Source: Roseiflexus sp. RS-1 (lineage in GTDB: Bacteria; Chloroflexota; Chloroflexia; Chloroflexales; Roseiflexaceae). Taken from it: 64,000 nucleotides of DNA. The translations under genes were made by a program, and so were the position numbers. Positions 1-8,959 of the stretch are shown here, one piece after another. Location: NCBI RefSeq assembly GCF_000016665.1, contig NC_009523.1, positions 3,273,501-3,337,500 on the forward strand, written 5' to 3'. The notes below the pieces were generated by a model that saw only the letters and a program-made list of their open reading frames with translations, did not search any database and was not told the origin of the DNA. Numbering within the stretch: position 1 is the stretch's first letter; the number at the start of each line of letters is the position of its first letter.

Positions 1-825
1 ACCAAACAGTTTACTGCCGCTGCAATTCTGGCGTTGCAGCAGGATGGCAAACTGACTGTGGATGATGCAATCTGCGTCTACCTGGACAATTGCCCCGATG
101 CCTGGAAACCGCTGACGATCCGTCACCTGCTGACCCATACGTCCGGTCTGGTCGATTACACCGATTTTGCCAGTTTCGAGCCGACCGAGATGCACCCGGC
201 GACGCCGCAGGAACTGGTTAAGCGGTTTCGCACCTTTCCGCTCGCCTTTGCGCCCGGAACGCTCTACGATTACTGCAACTCGAACTATGTGCTGCTGGGA
301 CTGATCATTGAGCGCGCGTCGGGCATGGCGTATGCCGATTACCTGCACCAGCGCTTCTTCCTGCCGCTTGGCATGACTGCCACCGGTTACGATACCAGTC
401 GGGGCGCGATTGCTGACGGCGCGCAGGGATACGTCGTTCCAGGCAGGAAATCCGGCTTCCTCGACGCCTCAACGCTCTACGCAGCCGGAGGGCTGTACTC
501 GACGGTTGGCGACCTTTTCCGCTGGGATCAGGCGCTCTACACGAATGAGGCGCTTGCGCGCGATCAACTGGATCAGATGTTTACCCCGGCACTGCGCGAT
601 TATGGGTTCGGCTGGAAGATCGAAGTGATCAATGGACGCCGACGAATCAGCCACCCCGGTAATATGACCGGCGTCGCAACGTTCTTTGCCCGCTACCCCG
701 ACGACCGCGCGACGATTATTGTGCTGGCGAACATGGAGTACGCCAACGTCGAAGGGATCGCCAACTCTATCGCATCGCGCATGTTCCCGCCGCCGCCAAC
801 ACCTTCTCCAACCCGAACGCGATGA
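1..825 (+). CDS. Serine hydrolase of the beta-lactamase / penicillin-binding class C family (5' partial)
   Basis: The reading frame is open from base 1, so the true start lies upstream of the window. The first residues read TKQFTAAAI, which is what normally follows the catalytic Ser in the S-x-x-K motif of class C beta-lactamase-like proteins; the Ser itself is cut off and the Lys is at the window edge. The second motif, Tyr-x-Asn, is seen as YCN in YDYCNSNY, and HPGNMTG near the C-terminus fits the third (KTG-like) motif region. Family members hydrolyse esters, D-amino-acid peptides or beta-lactams; the substrate cannot be read from sequence. The protein ends in a Pro/Thr-rich tail. It converges on the RluA gene with only 3 bases between the stop codons. 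Confidence 0.85.
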   Translation, partial: TKQFTAAAILALQQDGKLTVDDAICVYLDNCPDAWKPLTIRHLLTHTSGLVDYTDFASFEPTEMHPATPQELVKRFRTFPLAFAPGTLYDYCNSNYVLLGLIIERASGMAYADYLHQRFFLPLGMTATGYDTSRGAIADGAQGYVVPGRKSGFLDASTLYAAGGLYSTVGDLFRWDQALYTNEALARDQLDQMFTPALRDYGFGWKIEVINGRRRISHPGNMTGVATFFARYPDDRATIIVLANMEYANVEGIANSIASRMFPPPPTPSPTRTR

Positions 826-828
826 TAG

Positions 829-1728
829 TCACTGCGCCCATTCCGGCGCTGGCGCCACAATGACCAGCGGTGCGCCGCTCTGCGGATGTGGCAATTCCAG
901 GCGTTCGGCGTGCAGGTGGTGGTGGAACGCCGGGGTGCCGCGCCAGATGGACAGACCGCCATATTTGCTGTCGCCGATAAGCGGATGACCCAGGAAGGCA
1001 AGGTGCAACCGGATCTGGTGTGTACGCCCGGTGAGGGGCCAGGCGCGTACCAGCGCGGCATCGTCCAACCGTCGAACAACACGAAAGCGTGTGCGCATCG
1101 ATTTAACCGTTCCGCCCTGCGGGAGCGTGCGCCCGATCGCTTCGGGCGGGAACACCCGGAACATGCCGCCACGCCCCCGTCCATGCCCGGTTTCAATCTC
1201 GATCTCATCGAAAGAAGGCAAACCGGCGCAGATCGCCAGGTATGTCTTGTGCGCCGCTCCATCCCGAAACACGCGTTGCAGCGCCGCATTGACATCGGGC
1301 GTTTTCGAGATCAACAGGACTCCGGAGGTGTCCCGATCCAGGCGGTGCGCCAGGTGCAGCGGCGGTGCAGTGCCATTGCGCAGCGCAAGGAATCGCGCCA
1401 GTGCTGCGCGCAGATGCCCCTCCGCATCCCAGGGCGTCGCCTCAACGTAGGTGTCTATCGGTTTGTTGAGCGCAATCAGGTCGTCGTCTTCGTACAGGAT
1501 CATCTCCGGGGTCACGACCGGTTCGCGGTAGATCCCATCAGGGGGGCGCTGAACCACAATGGTTGCGTCCGCAGGCAGACGCATGCCCGGATCGCGCACA
1601 CGCACGCCATCGACCCACACGCCGCCGCGCGCGATCAGCCACAAGGCTTCCGTTGCGTCGCCGAGTGCAGCCGTGAGTGCATCGCACAGCAATGCGCCGG
1701 GAGAGGTTGTCGGTATCGTTAACGGCAT
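829..1728 (-). CDS. RluA-family 23S rRNA pseudouridine synthase
   Basis: Converts a uridine in structured RNA (probably 23S rRNA) to pseudouridine. The 299-residue product has an S4-like RNA-binding segment in about residues 10-65, followed by the RluA catalytic domain. The family signature HRLDRDTSG, containing the catalytic Asp, lies at about residue 127, and GRTHQIRLH is further on; both are hallmarks of RluA/RluD-type enzymes. The length is typical. The start ATG at 1728 begins MPLTIPTTSPG. It stands alone, divergent from the Uma2 gene and convergent with the hydrolase. Which uridine is modified (RluC-, RluD- or RluB-like position) cannot be told. Confidence 0.93.
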   Translation of the reverse strand: MPLTIPTTSPGALLCDALTAALGDATEALWLIARGGVWVDGVRVRDPGMRLPADATIVVQRPPDGIYREPVVTPEMILYEDDDLIALNKPIDTYVEATPWDAEGHLRAALARFLALRNGTAPPLHLAHRLDRDTSGVLLISKTPDVNAALQRVFRDGAAHKTYLAICAGLPSFDEIEIETGHGRGRGGMFRVFPPEAIGRTLPQGGTVKSMRTRFRVVRRLDDAALVRAWPLTGRTHQIRLHLAFLGHPLIGDSKYGGLSIWRGTPAFHHHLHAERLELPHPQSGAPLVIVAPAPEWAQ

Positions 1729-1775
1729 GGCTCAGAACCGAATCCAGACGAACATATTCTACTGCTTTCCCGACC

Positions 1776-1804
1776 TTGCCGTTTTGACACATGTGTCCTA
1801 TAAT
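1776..1804 (+). promoter_or_regulatory. Sigma70-type promoter with a palindrome in its spacer, for the Uma2 gene
   Basis: TTGCCG (1776-1781), 17 bases, then TATAAT (1799-1804), about 30 bases before the Uma2 start. The spacer contains the perfect 12-base palindrome GACACATGTGTC (1786-1797), a good position for a repressor operator. Confidence 0.5.
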
Positions 1805-1835
1805 GACCATGTTGCCTGCACCCGGAGCGTATGCC

Positions 1836-2609
1836 ATGACGACTGTAACCGAAACGCCGACGACCGATCGCTTCCCCTACGGCTGGCGCTATGTCGAGCG
1901 CGTCGCGCCCGATGGCACGGTGACGTTCGAACAGATCCCCCTGACGCTGGAAGATGTCGCACATCCCCAGGAGGGCGACCAGGTGACCCACAGCGACCTG
2001 CATCAGCGCATCTGCGCGTATCTGTACAATGTCCTGCGCGGCGTGCTCGCCAGCATCCCCGGCGCCGTCGTGCTGCACGATGTGCGCATCGCCTGGGACG
2101 TTCCCGACCTGAAGGCGCACGGTCCCGACCTGGCGGTGATCTTCGGCGTGCGGGAATCCAAAAACTGGAGCACCTTCGATGTCGCTGTCGAGGGGGTACG
2201 TCCCACGCTGATTATCGAAGTCACTTCCCCCGAAACGCGCGCCATCGACCTGATGGTCAAACTCGACGAGTATGACCTTGCCGGGGTTGAGTTCTACGTG
2301 ATTGTGGACGTGGTACAGCGGCGCGGGCAGGTCGCGCCGCGTCTGCTCGGCTACCGGCGGACGCCGACCGTCTACGGCGTGCTGTCGCCCGACGCGCAGG
2401 GGCGGTTGTGGATCGAGCCGCTCCAGATCTGGCTCGGTGTACAGGAACAGGCGGTGATGTGCTACGACGCTTCCGGCAAACCAATCGGCGATTACCCTGA
2501 CCTTCGGGCCGCGCTCAACGCCGAAACCGCAGCACGCATCGCAGCCGAACAACGTATTGCTGCGCTCGAAGCCGAACTCCGCCGCTTGCGCGGCGAAGAG
2601 CGCGCCTGA
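1836..2609 (+). CDS. Uma2-family (DUF820) PD-(D/E)xK endonuclease-like protein
   Basis: Uma2 proteins have a restriction-endonuclease-like fold and are strongly amplified in cyanobacteria and Chloroflexota; their cellular role is unknown. Here the fold signatures are HGPDLAVIF (metal-binding Asp) and TLIIEVTSPETRAIDLMVKLDEY, which supplies the E-x-K-like pair, followed by YDLAGVEFYVIVDV. The last 35 residues are Ala/Glu/Arg-rich and predicted coiled coil, common in this family. I chose the ATG at 1836 (MTTVTETPT) because a GGAG ribosome-binding site lies 8 bases upstream; an in-frame ATG 45 bases earlier overlaps the promoter -10 region. Product 257 residues. Confidence 0.88.
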   Translation: MTTVTETPTTDRFPYGWRYVERVAPDGTVTFEQIPLTLEDVAHPQEGDQVTHSDLHQRICAYLYNVLRGVLASIPGAVVLHDVRIAWDVPDLKAHGPDLAVIFGVRESKNWSTFDVAVEGVRPTLIIEVTSPETRAIDLMVKLDEYDLAGVEFYVIVDVVQRRGQVAPRLLGYRRTPTVYGVLSPDAQGRLWIEPLQIWLGVQEQAVMCYDASGKPIGDYPDLRAALNAETAARIAAEQRIAALEAELRRLRGEERA

Positions 2610-2638
2610 TACCCCGTTTCCTGTGGTACAATGGAGCC

Positions 2639-5140
2639 ATGCGTTGTCTTTGGAGCGTGCTGGTGATCGCACTGTCGCTTATCGCCTGTACGCCGGAAAC
2701 TGCAACAAACGTTCCGTCTCCTTCCCTGATCGAAGCGGTAACGCCGGTTGGAACTCAAGGTACGCCGGAAACCGAAACAAACGTTCCGTCTCCTCCCGAT
2801 GCCTCCCTGTCCACTTCGCTGCAGTCGCGTCCCGACATGGCATCGCCGGAGGCGCCGGGAACACCGCAACCTGATTCGCCACCCGCTCTCCCCGGAGGTT
2901 CGTCTTCCTCTGTCGCCTCGCCCGATGAGCTGCTTGCGCGTGGGCTGGAGCGACGCGAAGCCGGCGACTACGATGCGGCTGCTGAGGCGTTCTTTGCAGC
3001 TGCCAATGCCGCGCGGGGAACGCCGACGGGACGTGCCGCGCGCTTCTACCTGGCAGAAAGTTTTGCCCTCCGCGAACGCTGGACATCGGCTGTCGAAGCG
3101 CTGAATGCGTTTGTTGCCGACGGAATCCAGGACGATCTGACAGCACGGGCATGGTTCTGGATTGCGCGCGGGCATGAAGAAGCCGGTTCGCACGCTGCGG
3201 CAATCGCGGCGTATGAGCAGTTCCGCTCCTTCGCCACACCTGCTGAGACATATGCTCGCCTGCGACAGGCCGCTCAGGAACGCGCCGTTGGTCGCCTCGA
3301 CGCCGCTGCCGCGAACTATGAGGCGGTTGCGCGCAGCGATCTTGCGCGCAGTCAGCGCGCTGCGGCATATGAGGCGGCAATTCAGGTACGCCGTGACCTG
3401 AGACAGATCGATGGTGCGTTGCAGCTGGCAAACGAACTGCTAACGCTGGCGGAGCAACCGGCATACCGCGCCCGCCTGCTGATCGAACTCGCCGATCTGC
3501 CGCGCAGCCAGGGAGACCTGGCGACAGCGCGATCCTGGCTGTTCGAGGGTCTCACACGCGCGCCGGGGTTGCCGGTGTCCCTGGCGATGGTGGATCGGCT
3601 CCGCACTGATCCTGAGATTGCCATCCCGCCTGATCTGGCAGCCCGCGTCTACGAGGCGCATAGCCGCTGGTCTGACGCAGTTGCTGCGCTCGATGCCGCA
3701 CTCGCCACGGCGGACGACTCACAGCGCGCCGATCTGCTCCGACGACGGGCCCTGGCGCTGCGTGGTCTGGGAGATTTTCCCGCAGCACTGACAGGGTTTG
3801 ATGCCGCAATTGCTGCAGCTGGCGAAAGCGACGCTGGCATTCAGGCGCGCCTCGACCGGATTCAGACGGTCGGGCAGAGTGGCGCCACCGAAGCGGCAAT
3901 TCAGGGGTACCGTGATTTTGCCGCGACATTCCCCAATGATTCCCGCGCTCCAGAGGCGTTGCGTCGCGCTGCGGCGTTGCTCGACCGACTCGGTGATGGA
4001 GAAGCGGCGGCGCAGCAGCGTATCGACCTGGGTCGGCGGTATCCGTCTCTGCCGCTGGCACAGGAAGCCTGGTTTGCGGGCGGGCTGCATCTGTTCGTGT
4101 CTGGTCAGGCGGTGCAGGCGCGCCAGGTGTGGGACGAACTGGCTGCCGCCGCCACAGGCGCAGCGGCGCTGCGAGCGCGGTACTGGGCAGGGCGTGCAGC
4201 GCTTGCCGCGGGCAACGGGGAAGAAGGGCGCGCATTGCTGGATCAGGTAATTGCGTCTGCACCCGATTCCTACTTCGCTGCACGCGCCCGCGTATTGCTC
4301 AATCGTCGGGAAACGGGCGCGATTGCGCCTGATGACCCGATGAGTGCGGATGACTGGCGTTCCATCGAGGAGTGGCTTGCCACATGGGCTGGCGAACCGC
4401 CGCCCGACACAACCAATCCGGCTGATGACCCCACAATCCGGCGCGCGCGCGAACTCGACGCGCTTCGTCTGCGCGTCGAGGCGATGGCGGAATGGTCGGC
4501 GGCGCTGGCAATACGCAATGACAACCCATATGCGCTCTACCTGCTGGCGCGCTATGCGCATGAGCAGGGCGCTGCCAGCGTTACACTGCGCGCTGCCAAC
4601 CGCCTCATCCGTCTGTCTCCTGGCGGCGCAGCGTCAGACGCACCGCTTGCGCTGCGGCGCATCCTCTATCCGGTTCCATTCACAGCGACGGTGCTGACAC
4701 GATCACGAGAGTTTGGCGTCGATCCCGCTCTCATGTATGCGTTGTTGCGTCAGGAGAGCGCCTTCGACCCGGCGGCGACCTCATGGGCGGGAGCGCGCGG
4801 TCTGGCGCAGGTGATGCCTGCAACCGGTCAGGGTATCGCCCAGGCGCTTGGAGTAACTGGATTCCGCGAAACAGATCTCTATCGCCCTGATCTGAGCATT
4901 CGTTTTGGCGCGTTCTATCTCAGTCGCCAGATGACAGCGATGAATGGAAGTATCGAGGGAGCGCTTGCCGCGTACAATGGCGGACCCGGCAACGCGCGAC
5001 GCTGGTCGGGCGGCGCGCCGATCACCGATCCCGATCTGTTCGCCGAGCGGATCGACTTCGAGGAGACGAGAAATTATGTCAAGTCGGTAATCGCCCAGTA
5101 CGATGTTTACCGGCGTCTGTACCGCTGGGACGGGGAATGA
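2639..5140 (+). CDS. Lipoprotein soluble lytic murein transglycosylase with TPR-like repeats
   Basis: Cleaves the MurNAc-GlcNAc bond of peptidoglycan, forming 1,6-anhydro-MurNAc. The N-terminus is a lipoprotein signal with lipobox SLIAC (Cys at about residue 18), so the protein is probably membrane-tethered outside the cell. A Pro/Ser/Thr-rich linker (residues 20-100) holds a 24-residue imperfect direct repeat. Residues about 100-640 are Ala/Arg-rich helical TPR-like repeats, resembling the superhelical ring of Slt70. The C-terminal SLT domain has the catalytic Glu (about residue 706) in RQESAFDP, then GLAQVMPAT and AAYNGGPGN. At 833 residues it is longer than E. coli Slt70. The start ATG overlaps a GGAG site. 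It ends directly against DUF507. Confidence 0.92.
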   Translation: MRCLWSVLVIALSLIACTPETATNVPSPSLIEAVTPVGTQGTPETETNVPSPPDASLSTSLQSRPDMASPEAPGTPQPDSPPALPGGSSSSVASPDELLARGLERREAGDYDAAAEAFFAAANAARGTPTGRAARFYLAESFALRERWTSAVEALNAFVADGIQDDLTARAWFWIARGHEEAGSHAAAIAAYEQFRSFATPAETYARLRQAAQERAVGRLDAAAANYEAVARSDLARSQRAAAYEAAIQVRRDLRQIDGALQLANELLTLAEQPAYRARLLIELADLPRSQGDLATARSWLFEGLTRAPGLPVSLAMVDRLRTDPEIAIPPDLAARVYEAHSRWSDAVAALDAALATADDSQRADLLRRRALALRGLGDFPAALTGFDAAIAAAGESDAGIQARLDRIQTVGQSGATEAAIQGYRDFAATFPNDSRAPEALRRAAALLDRLGDGEAAAQQRIDLGRRYPSLPLAQEAWFAGGLHLFVSGQAVQARQVWDELAAAATGAAALRARYWAGRAALAAGNGEEGRALLDQVIASAPDSYFAARARVLLNRRETGAIAPDDPMSADDWRSIEEWLATWAGEPPPDTTNPADDPTIRRARELDALRLRVEAMAEWSAALAIRNDNPYALYLLARYAHEQGAASVTLRAANRLIRLSPGGAASDAPLALRRILYPVPFTATVLTRSREFGVDPALMYALLRQESAFDPAATSWAGARGLAQVMPATGQGIAQALGVTGFRETDLYRPDLSIRFGAFYLSRQMTAMNGSIEGALAAYNGGPGNARRWSGGAPITDPDLFAERIDFEETRNYVKSVIAQYDVYRRLYRWDGE
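2691..2795 (+). repeat. Imperfect in-frame 72-bp direct repeat inside the lytic transglycosylase linker
   Basis: A block of about 33 bases beginning CGCCGGAAAC occurs at 2691 and again at 2763, exactly 72 bases apart. It encodes TPETATNVPSPS and TPETETNVPSPP. The copies differ by a few bases and the reading frame is kept, so the linker appears to have grown by tandem duplication. Confidence 0.8.
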
Positions 5141-5422
5141 TTACAACACCAGTTTGCGTTCGCGCACCAGGCGCTGTTTGGTCTTCTTGAACAGTTCGTC
5201 GTAACTCAGACGACCCATCGTAATCTCGTATTTGTGCGCCTGGAGCATCTTATGGATCTCGGCGTCGAGGCGTTCTTCGACCAGCAGTTCATCGGTGATG
5301 ATCTGCTCCACTGCCAAGCGCAACTGGCTGTCGTCACCTCGGAACATCACGCCGTCCACCTCTGCCAGATAGTCAACAAGCGACGCCGACAACTGTTCGA
5401 TTTTCGCAGGCGAAAGTTTCAT
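5141..5422 (-). CDS. DUF507 family protein
   Basis: A 93-residue, highly charged, mostly helical protein beginning MKLSPAKIEQLS. The pattern of an N-terminal LSxxKIxxL segment, a central helix and a basic C-terminal RLVRERKLVL fits DUF507, a family of unknown function found in thermophiles, Aquificae and Chloroflexota. There is no signal peptide or membrane segment. A strong GGAGG ribosome-binding site precedes the ATG. It is the last gene of the operon YvcK - aminopeptidase - lycopene cyclase - DUF507, 15 bases after the cyclase stop, and it converges on the lytic transglycosylase with no gap. Confidence 0.8.
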   Translation of the reverse strand: MKLSPAKIEQLSASLVDYLAEVDGVMFRGDDSQLRLAVEQIITDELLVEERLDAEIHKMLQAHKYEITMGRLSYDELFKKTKQRLVRERKLVL

Positions 5423-5437
5423 CTGAACTCCTCCGCT

Positions 5438-6679
5438 TCAAGCCTGACCAAGTGCCGCACGGCGCAGCAGCGCATGTTCTGCGCCCGCAGCCGCCATCAG
5501 GGTTCGGCGCACATTTCCGGGCGCGCGGATGAACAGACGCAGCATCGTGCGCGCTAACTCGACAGTGCTCAACGTGTCCGATAGATACCCCATCCATTCG
5601 TGACGCGGCAGACTGAAAAAAAGAGCGAAAAATTCCTGGATTGTTGCGCTGTCGCAGCGCATCAGGCTCGCCAGCCCGAACAGGTACAACTGCCTGCGAC
5701 GCAGGCGCGCCGGTGACCAGAGCGCCCGCCATCCGGCACGGGCAGCGCTGCGCGGGGTAGCGTCCGCTGCGCCTAATGCGCGAGCAATCGCCTGCGCAAC
5801 CTCAGGGGCACGGCGCAGCGCCTTGCCGACCATATACCCCGACGGGGGATGCACCATACTCGCTGCACCGCCAAACCCGATCATCGGCTGATCGAGGTAC
5901 GGTAACGGATTATTCATCGGGAACAGACACCGCTCGATATGCACAACCTGCTGCACCGTCACACCTCTGGCGGTCAACCGGCGCTGCAACCGTTGTTCGA
6001 GCGTGGTGAGCGGTAAGCCGGGCACATGCGCCAGCGACGTTTCCTCAACAAAAAATTGTCCGTCCCCCAGATCCATGGCGTACAAAAAGGTTGGCGGCTC
6101 ACGCCGTTCCTCAGCGGTCAGATGATCAGCGCGGTAGTCCATCAGCACCATTCGATTCGGCTGAATCGGCGGGGCGGAGAAGACACCGACGATGCCATAC
6201 GCCGCCTGACGCGCCACGTGCGATGTTGCAGGGCGACGCAGCAGCGCCGGTGAATGACCGCTGGCATCCACCACCAACCGTGCCGCAACAACACGCCCAT
6301 CACGCGTGGTCACCAGGGAATGCGTCGCCTGATGCTCGACGCGCGCCGCAATCCCGGCAGACCACGTGACACCGTGGCGCTCGCATTGGTCGAGGAGGTA
6401 CTGCTGCAAGCGCGGGTTGTCGAACAACCCATACGCACGATCAAGGGCAATGGTGCGCTCGCCGACGCACACCACAACATCCGACCAGCGATGCCCCAGC
6501 GTGTCGCGCAATTCCGGCGTCGGCAATTCATCGAGCCACACGCCGTAGGTATTCTGCCATGGTTTCGTCGGCGGCGCCGCCGCAAGCCCCGCCACGCGCA
6601 GTCCTGTGGCGCTGAGCGCAGCAGCGATTGCCATGCCGGTCGGACCGGCGCCGACGACGAGAACATCATGCATAGTCAT
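5438..6679 (-). CDS. crtL: Lycopene cyclase, plant/cyanobacterial CrtL type
   Basis: Cyclises the psi ends of lycopene (or related acyclic carotenes) to beta-ionone rings, giving gamma- or beta-carotene for the photosynthetic membrane. The N-terminus is a Rossmann FAD/NAD(P)-binding fold with GAGPTG. The CrtL-family acidic motif, usually FLEET, appears as FFVEETSLA, and IGFGGAASMVHPPSGYMVG is the conserved C-terminal block. Length 413 residues is normal. Start choice: ATG at 6679 (MTMHDVLVVG); a TTG at 6685 and an ATG at 6673 are in frame. The start overlaps or abuts the upstream aminopeptidase stop, implying translational coupling. Roseiflexus-type phototrophs make gamma-carotene derivatives, so monocyclase activity is plausible but not shown. 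Confidence 0.88.
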   Translation of the reverse strand: MTMHDVLVVGAGPTGMAIAAALSATGLRVAGLAAAPPTKPWQNTYGVWLDELPTPELRDTLGHRWSDVVVCVGERTIALDRAYGLFDNPRLQQYLLDQCERHGVTWSAGIAARVEHQATHSLVTTRDGRVVAARLVVDASGHSPALLRRPATSHVARQAAYGIVGVFSAPPIQPNRMVLMDYRADHLTAEERREPPTFLYAMDLGDGQFFVEETSLAHVPGLPLTTLEQRLQRRLTARGVTVQQVVHIERCLFPMNNPLPYLDQPMIGFGGAASMVHPPSGYMVGKALRRAPEVAQAIARALGAADATPRSAARAGWRALWSPARLRRRQLYLFGLASLMRCDSATIQEFFALFFSLPRHEWMGYLSDTLSTVELARTMLRLFIRAPGNVRRTLMAAAGAEHALLRRAALGQA

Positions 6680-6681
6680 GC

Positions 6682-7782
6682 TCAAATCAAAAACTTCCCA
6701 TCTTTGTAGATCAGGCGTCCATCGGCATACGCCTCCCCCTGGCGCATATCGCAGATCATGTCCCAGTGAAGCGCCGATACGTTCTGTGACCCGGTTTCCG
6801 GGTACCCTGCACCGAGCGCAAGGTGGACTGTGCCGCCGATCTTTTCATCGAACAGAATATTCCGGCTAAAGCGGGTAATATCATAATTCGTGCCAAAAGC
6901 CACTTCGCCCAGTCGCCGCGCTCCCTCATCCATGTTCAATAGCGAGTGCAACAGATCCTCGCCCTTCGCCGCAGTCGCCTTGACGACCCTGCCGTTCTCA
7001 AACCACAGACGAATGTCTTCAACCTCGCGCCCGGCATAGATAGCCGGGAAACTGTAGCGAATATACCCCTGGGTCGCGGTTTCATCGCAACTGGAGAAGA
7101 CCTCGCCATCGGGAAAGTTACGATCGCCCGCGCAATTGATCCAGGTGCGCCCGGCAACGCGATAGGTCAGGTCGGTATCGGGCGCAACAAGGCGGATAAC
7201 ACTGCACTCGTTGAGCAGATCGGCAATCCGCTGCTGCTCAGCGGCTGTTTTGCGCCATTCGGCAACCGGGTCATCGTAGTGCAGTTTGCAGGCGCGGTAG
7301 ACAAAATCCTCAAAATCGCTCAGCGACATATCGGCATCCTGCGCTGCCGCATTGGTTGGAAACAACGTCACGCACCAGTTGAGCGTCCCTTCAGCAGAAC
7401 GTTGCATGGTACGCTTCTGGATGTCACTCAATGCCTGACGACGCAGCGCGATTTTGTTCGGATCGATCCCGGAAAGTGCACGGGTGTTATCGCTCGCCAT
7501 GATTCGGATGGTTGCATTGATCTCTTCAATCTCCTGCCGCATGAGGGGCGAAACGAACCGGATCTGCGCTTCGGAGCCGTATCGGAAGAGCAATTCTTCC
7601 GTTTCTTCGAGAGTCAATGCCAGATAGGGATGGGCGCCAGCGAGCAGGGCTTCTCTGTACAATGCGCGCACCAGCGGTGCGGCAGCTGGCGGCGCAATAA
7701 TGCGAAACAGGTCGCCCGGCTTGATCGCCAGCGAGTAGTGCACCAGCACCTGAGCCATCTTTTCGACACGCGGATCAGCCAT
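6682..7782 (-). CDS. M29-family metallo-aminopeptidase (thermophilic aminopeptidase, AmpS/PepS type)
   Basis: Removes N-terminal amino acids from peptides in the cytoplasm using a two-metal centre. The 366-residue length is typical of M29. Family metal-ligand regions are visible: GEVFSSCDE (Glu), LGEVAFGTN (Glu), GGTVHLALGAGYPETG (His) and SALHWDMICDM (His and Asp). There is no signal peptide. The start overlaps the end of YvcK by 8 bases and the stop abuts the lycopene cyclase start, so it is the second gene of a four-gene operon. No link between peptide turnover and carotenoid synthesis is implied beyond co-transcription. Confidence 0.9.
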   Translation of the reverse strand: MADPRVEKMAQVLVHYSLAIKPGDLFRIIAPPAAAPLVRALYREALLAGAHPYLALTLEETEELLFRYGSEAQIRFVSPLMRQEIEEINATIRIMASDNTRALSGIDPNKIALRRQALSDIQKRTMQRSAEGTLNWCVTLFPTNAAAQDADMSLSDFEDFVYRACKLHYDDPVAEWRKTAAEQQRIADLLNECSVIRLVAPDTDLTYRVAGRTWINCAGDRNFPDGEVFSSCDETATQGYIRYSFPAIYAGREVEDIRLWFENGRVVKATAAKGEDLLHSLLNMDEGARRLGEVAFGTNYDITRFSRNILFDEKIGGTVHLALGAGYPETGSQNVSALHWDMICDMRQGEAYADGRLIYKDGKFLI

Positions 7783-8800
7783 TGGTTTTGCCTTTCATCA
7801 TGACAACCTCGTGGAGCGCCACACCCAGCGCACCGGTATCGTAGCGAATGGTATCCTGCTTGTTCCACAACGCACGTCGTGGTTCGACATAGCCGGTCAA
7901 TTCCCGCACCAGCGGCATCACCCCCAATGCGCGAACGGCGGCGATTTCATCTTCATCGGGGCGCAGCAGATGAAGCCCTTCCTCCTCATACGGACGAAGC
8001 GCATCCGCATCCGGGTTGCTGCGGTTGATCAGCGCCACATCGAGCACACCCGGACCCAGCGTTGTGACGATCCGCTGCACATGGTCAATACAGCGGTAGC
8101 CATCGGTCTGCCCCGGCTGCGTCGTCGAATTGCAGACATACGCCACCGTCCCGCGACAATGCGCCAGCGCTTCCACCACACCGCCAAACTGCAAACAGGC
8201 AAGCACCGACGTCCATAAACTGCCGGGTCCGATCACCACCAGATCGGCGGAGCGGATCGCATCGAGCGCCGGGGGATAGGCATTCGCCGGTTCGTGCAGG
8301 AACAGGCGGGCAAGCGGAGATTTACCCGGCGCGCGCACCTCGAACTCCCCTGTCACGTATGTGCCATCGATCAGTTCGGCGCACAACGTGGTGTTGGCGA
8401 CACTGACCGGCAGCACATGCACCGACGCCCCTGCCAGACGCGCGGTATGCTCAACGGCTACGGCAAAGTCGCCGGTGACACGGGTCAGCGCAGCGATCAG
8501 CAGATTGCCGAACGCCATTCCTGCGAGCGCAGGAACACCGGCGCCATCGAAGCGGTGGTTCAGCGTCTCCGCCATGACCTGATCGCTGGCGAACGCTGCG
8601 ATCGTCGCGCGCAGATCGCCGGGAGCGGGCATTGCGCCGATCTGTCGCGCCAGCCCGGTGGAACGACCGGTATCGGTCACGGCGATGATCGCCGTGCGCG
8701 ATGCAGCGAACGGCGCAACTGCACGTAATACGTGGGTTGCGCCGCCGCCGCCGCCAATTGCAACGACATCAATTTTTATGTCAAATGAACAGGGATCCAT
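7775..8800 (-). CDS. YvcK/GlmR-like (CofD-related) uridine-sugar binding protein
   Basis: YvcK (GlmR in Bacillus) binds UDP-GlcNAc and tunes amino-sugar and cell-wall precursor synthesis. This 341-residue copy has the complete set of family motifs: AIGGGGGATHVLRAV at the N-terminus, VTDTGRSTGLARQIG with MPAPGDLRAT (the usual DDGGSSGRLR...PPGDxR region), GPGSLWTSVLACL, and CNSTTQPGQTDGY. It therefore looks functional, unlike the second family member at 13.2-14.4 kb. It is first in the leftward operon. Upstream is the 0.67-kb repeat island. The ribosome-binding site before the ATG at 8800 is weak. Confidence 0.85.
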   Translation of the reverse strand: MDPCSFDIKIDVVAIGGGGGATHVLRAVAPFAASRTAIIAVTDTGRSTGLARQIGAMPAPGDLRATIAAFASDQVMAETLNHRFDGAGVPALAGMAFGNLLIAALTRVTGDFAVAVEHTARLAGASVHVLPVSVANTTLCAELIDGTYVTGEFEVRAPGKSPLARLFLHEPANAYPPALDAIRSADLVVIGPGSLWTSVLACLQFGGVVEALAHCRGTVAYVCNSTTQPGQTDGYRCIDHVQRIVTTLGPGVLDVALINRSNPDADALRPYEEEGLHLLRPDEDEIAAVRALGVMPLVRELTGYVEPRRALWNKQDTIRYDTGALGVALHEVVMMKGKTNG

Positions 8801-8959
8801 GCTGGATCGTGCGGCAAACGCTGTTTACGGCGAGATAACAGGCACGCACGGGGCATTATACAGAACAGGTGTGGCAGGTGCAAATCAAGAGCGTGGCTTT
8901 GATCGTGTGCTGATATTTTTAACCCGGTATGCGCCTCTTGCCGTTGGGCTGAATGAATA

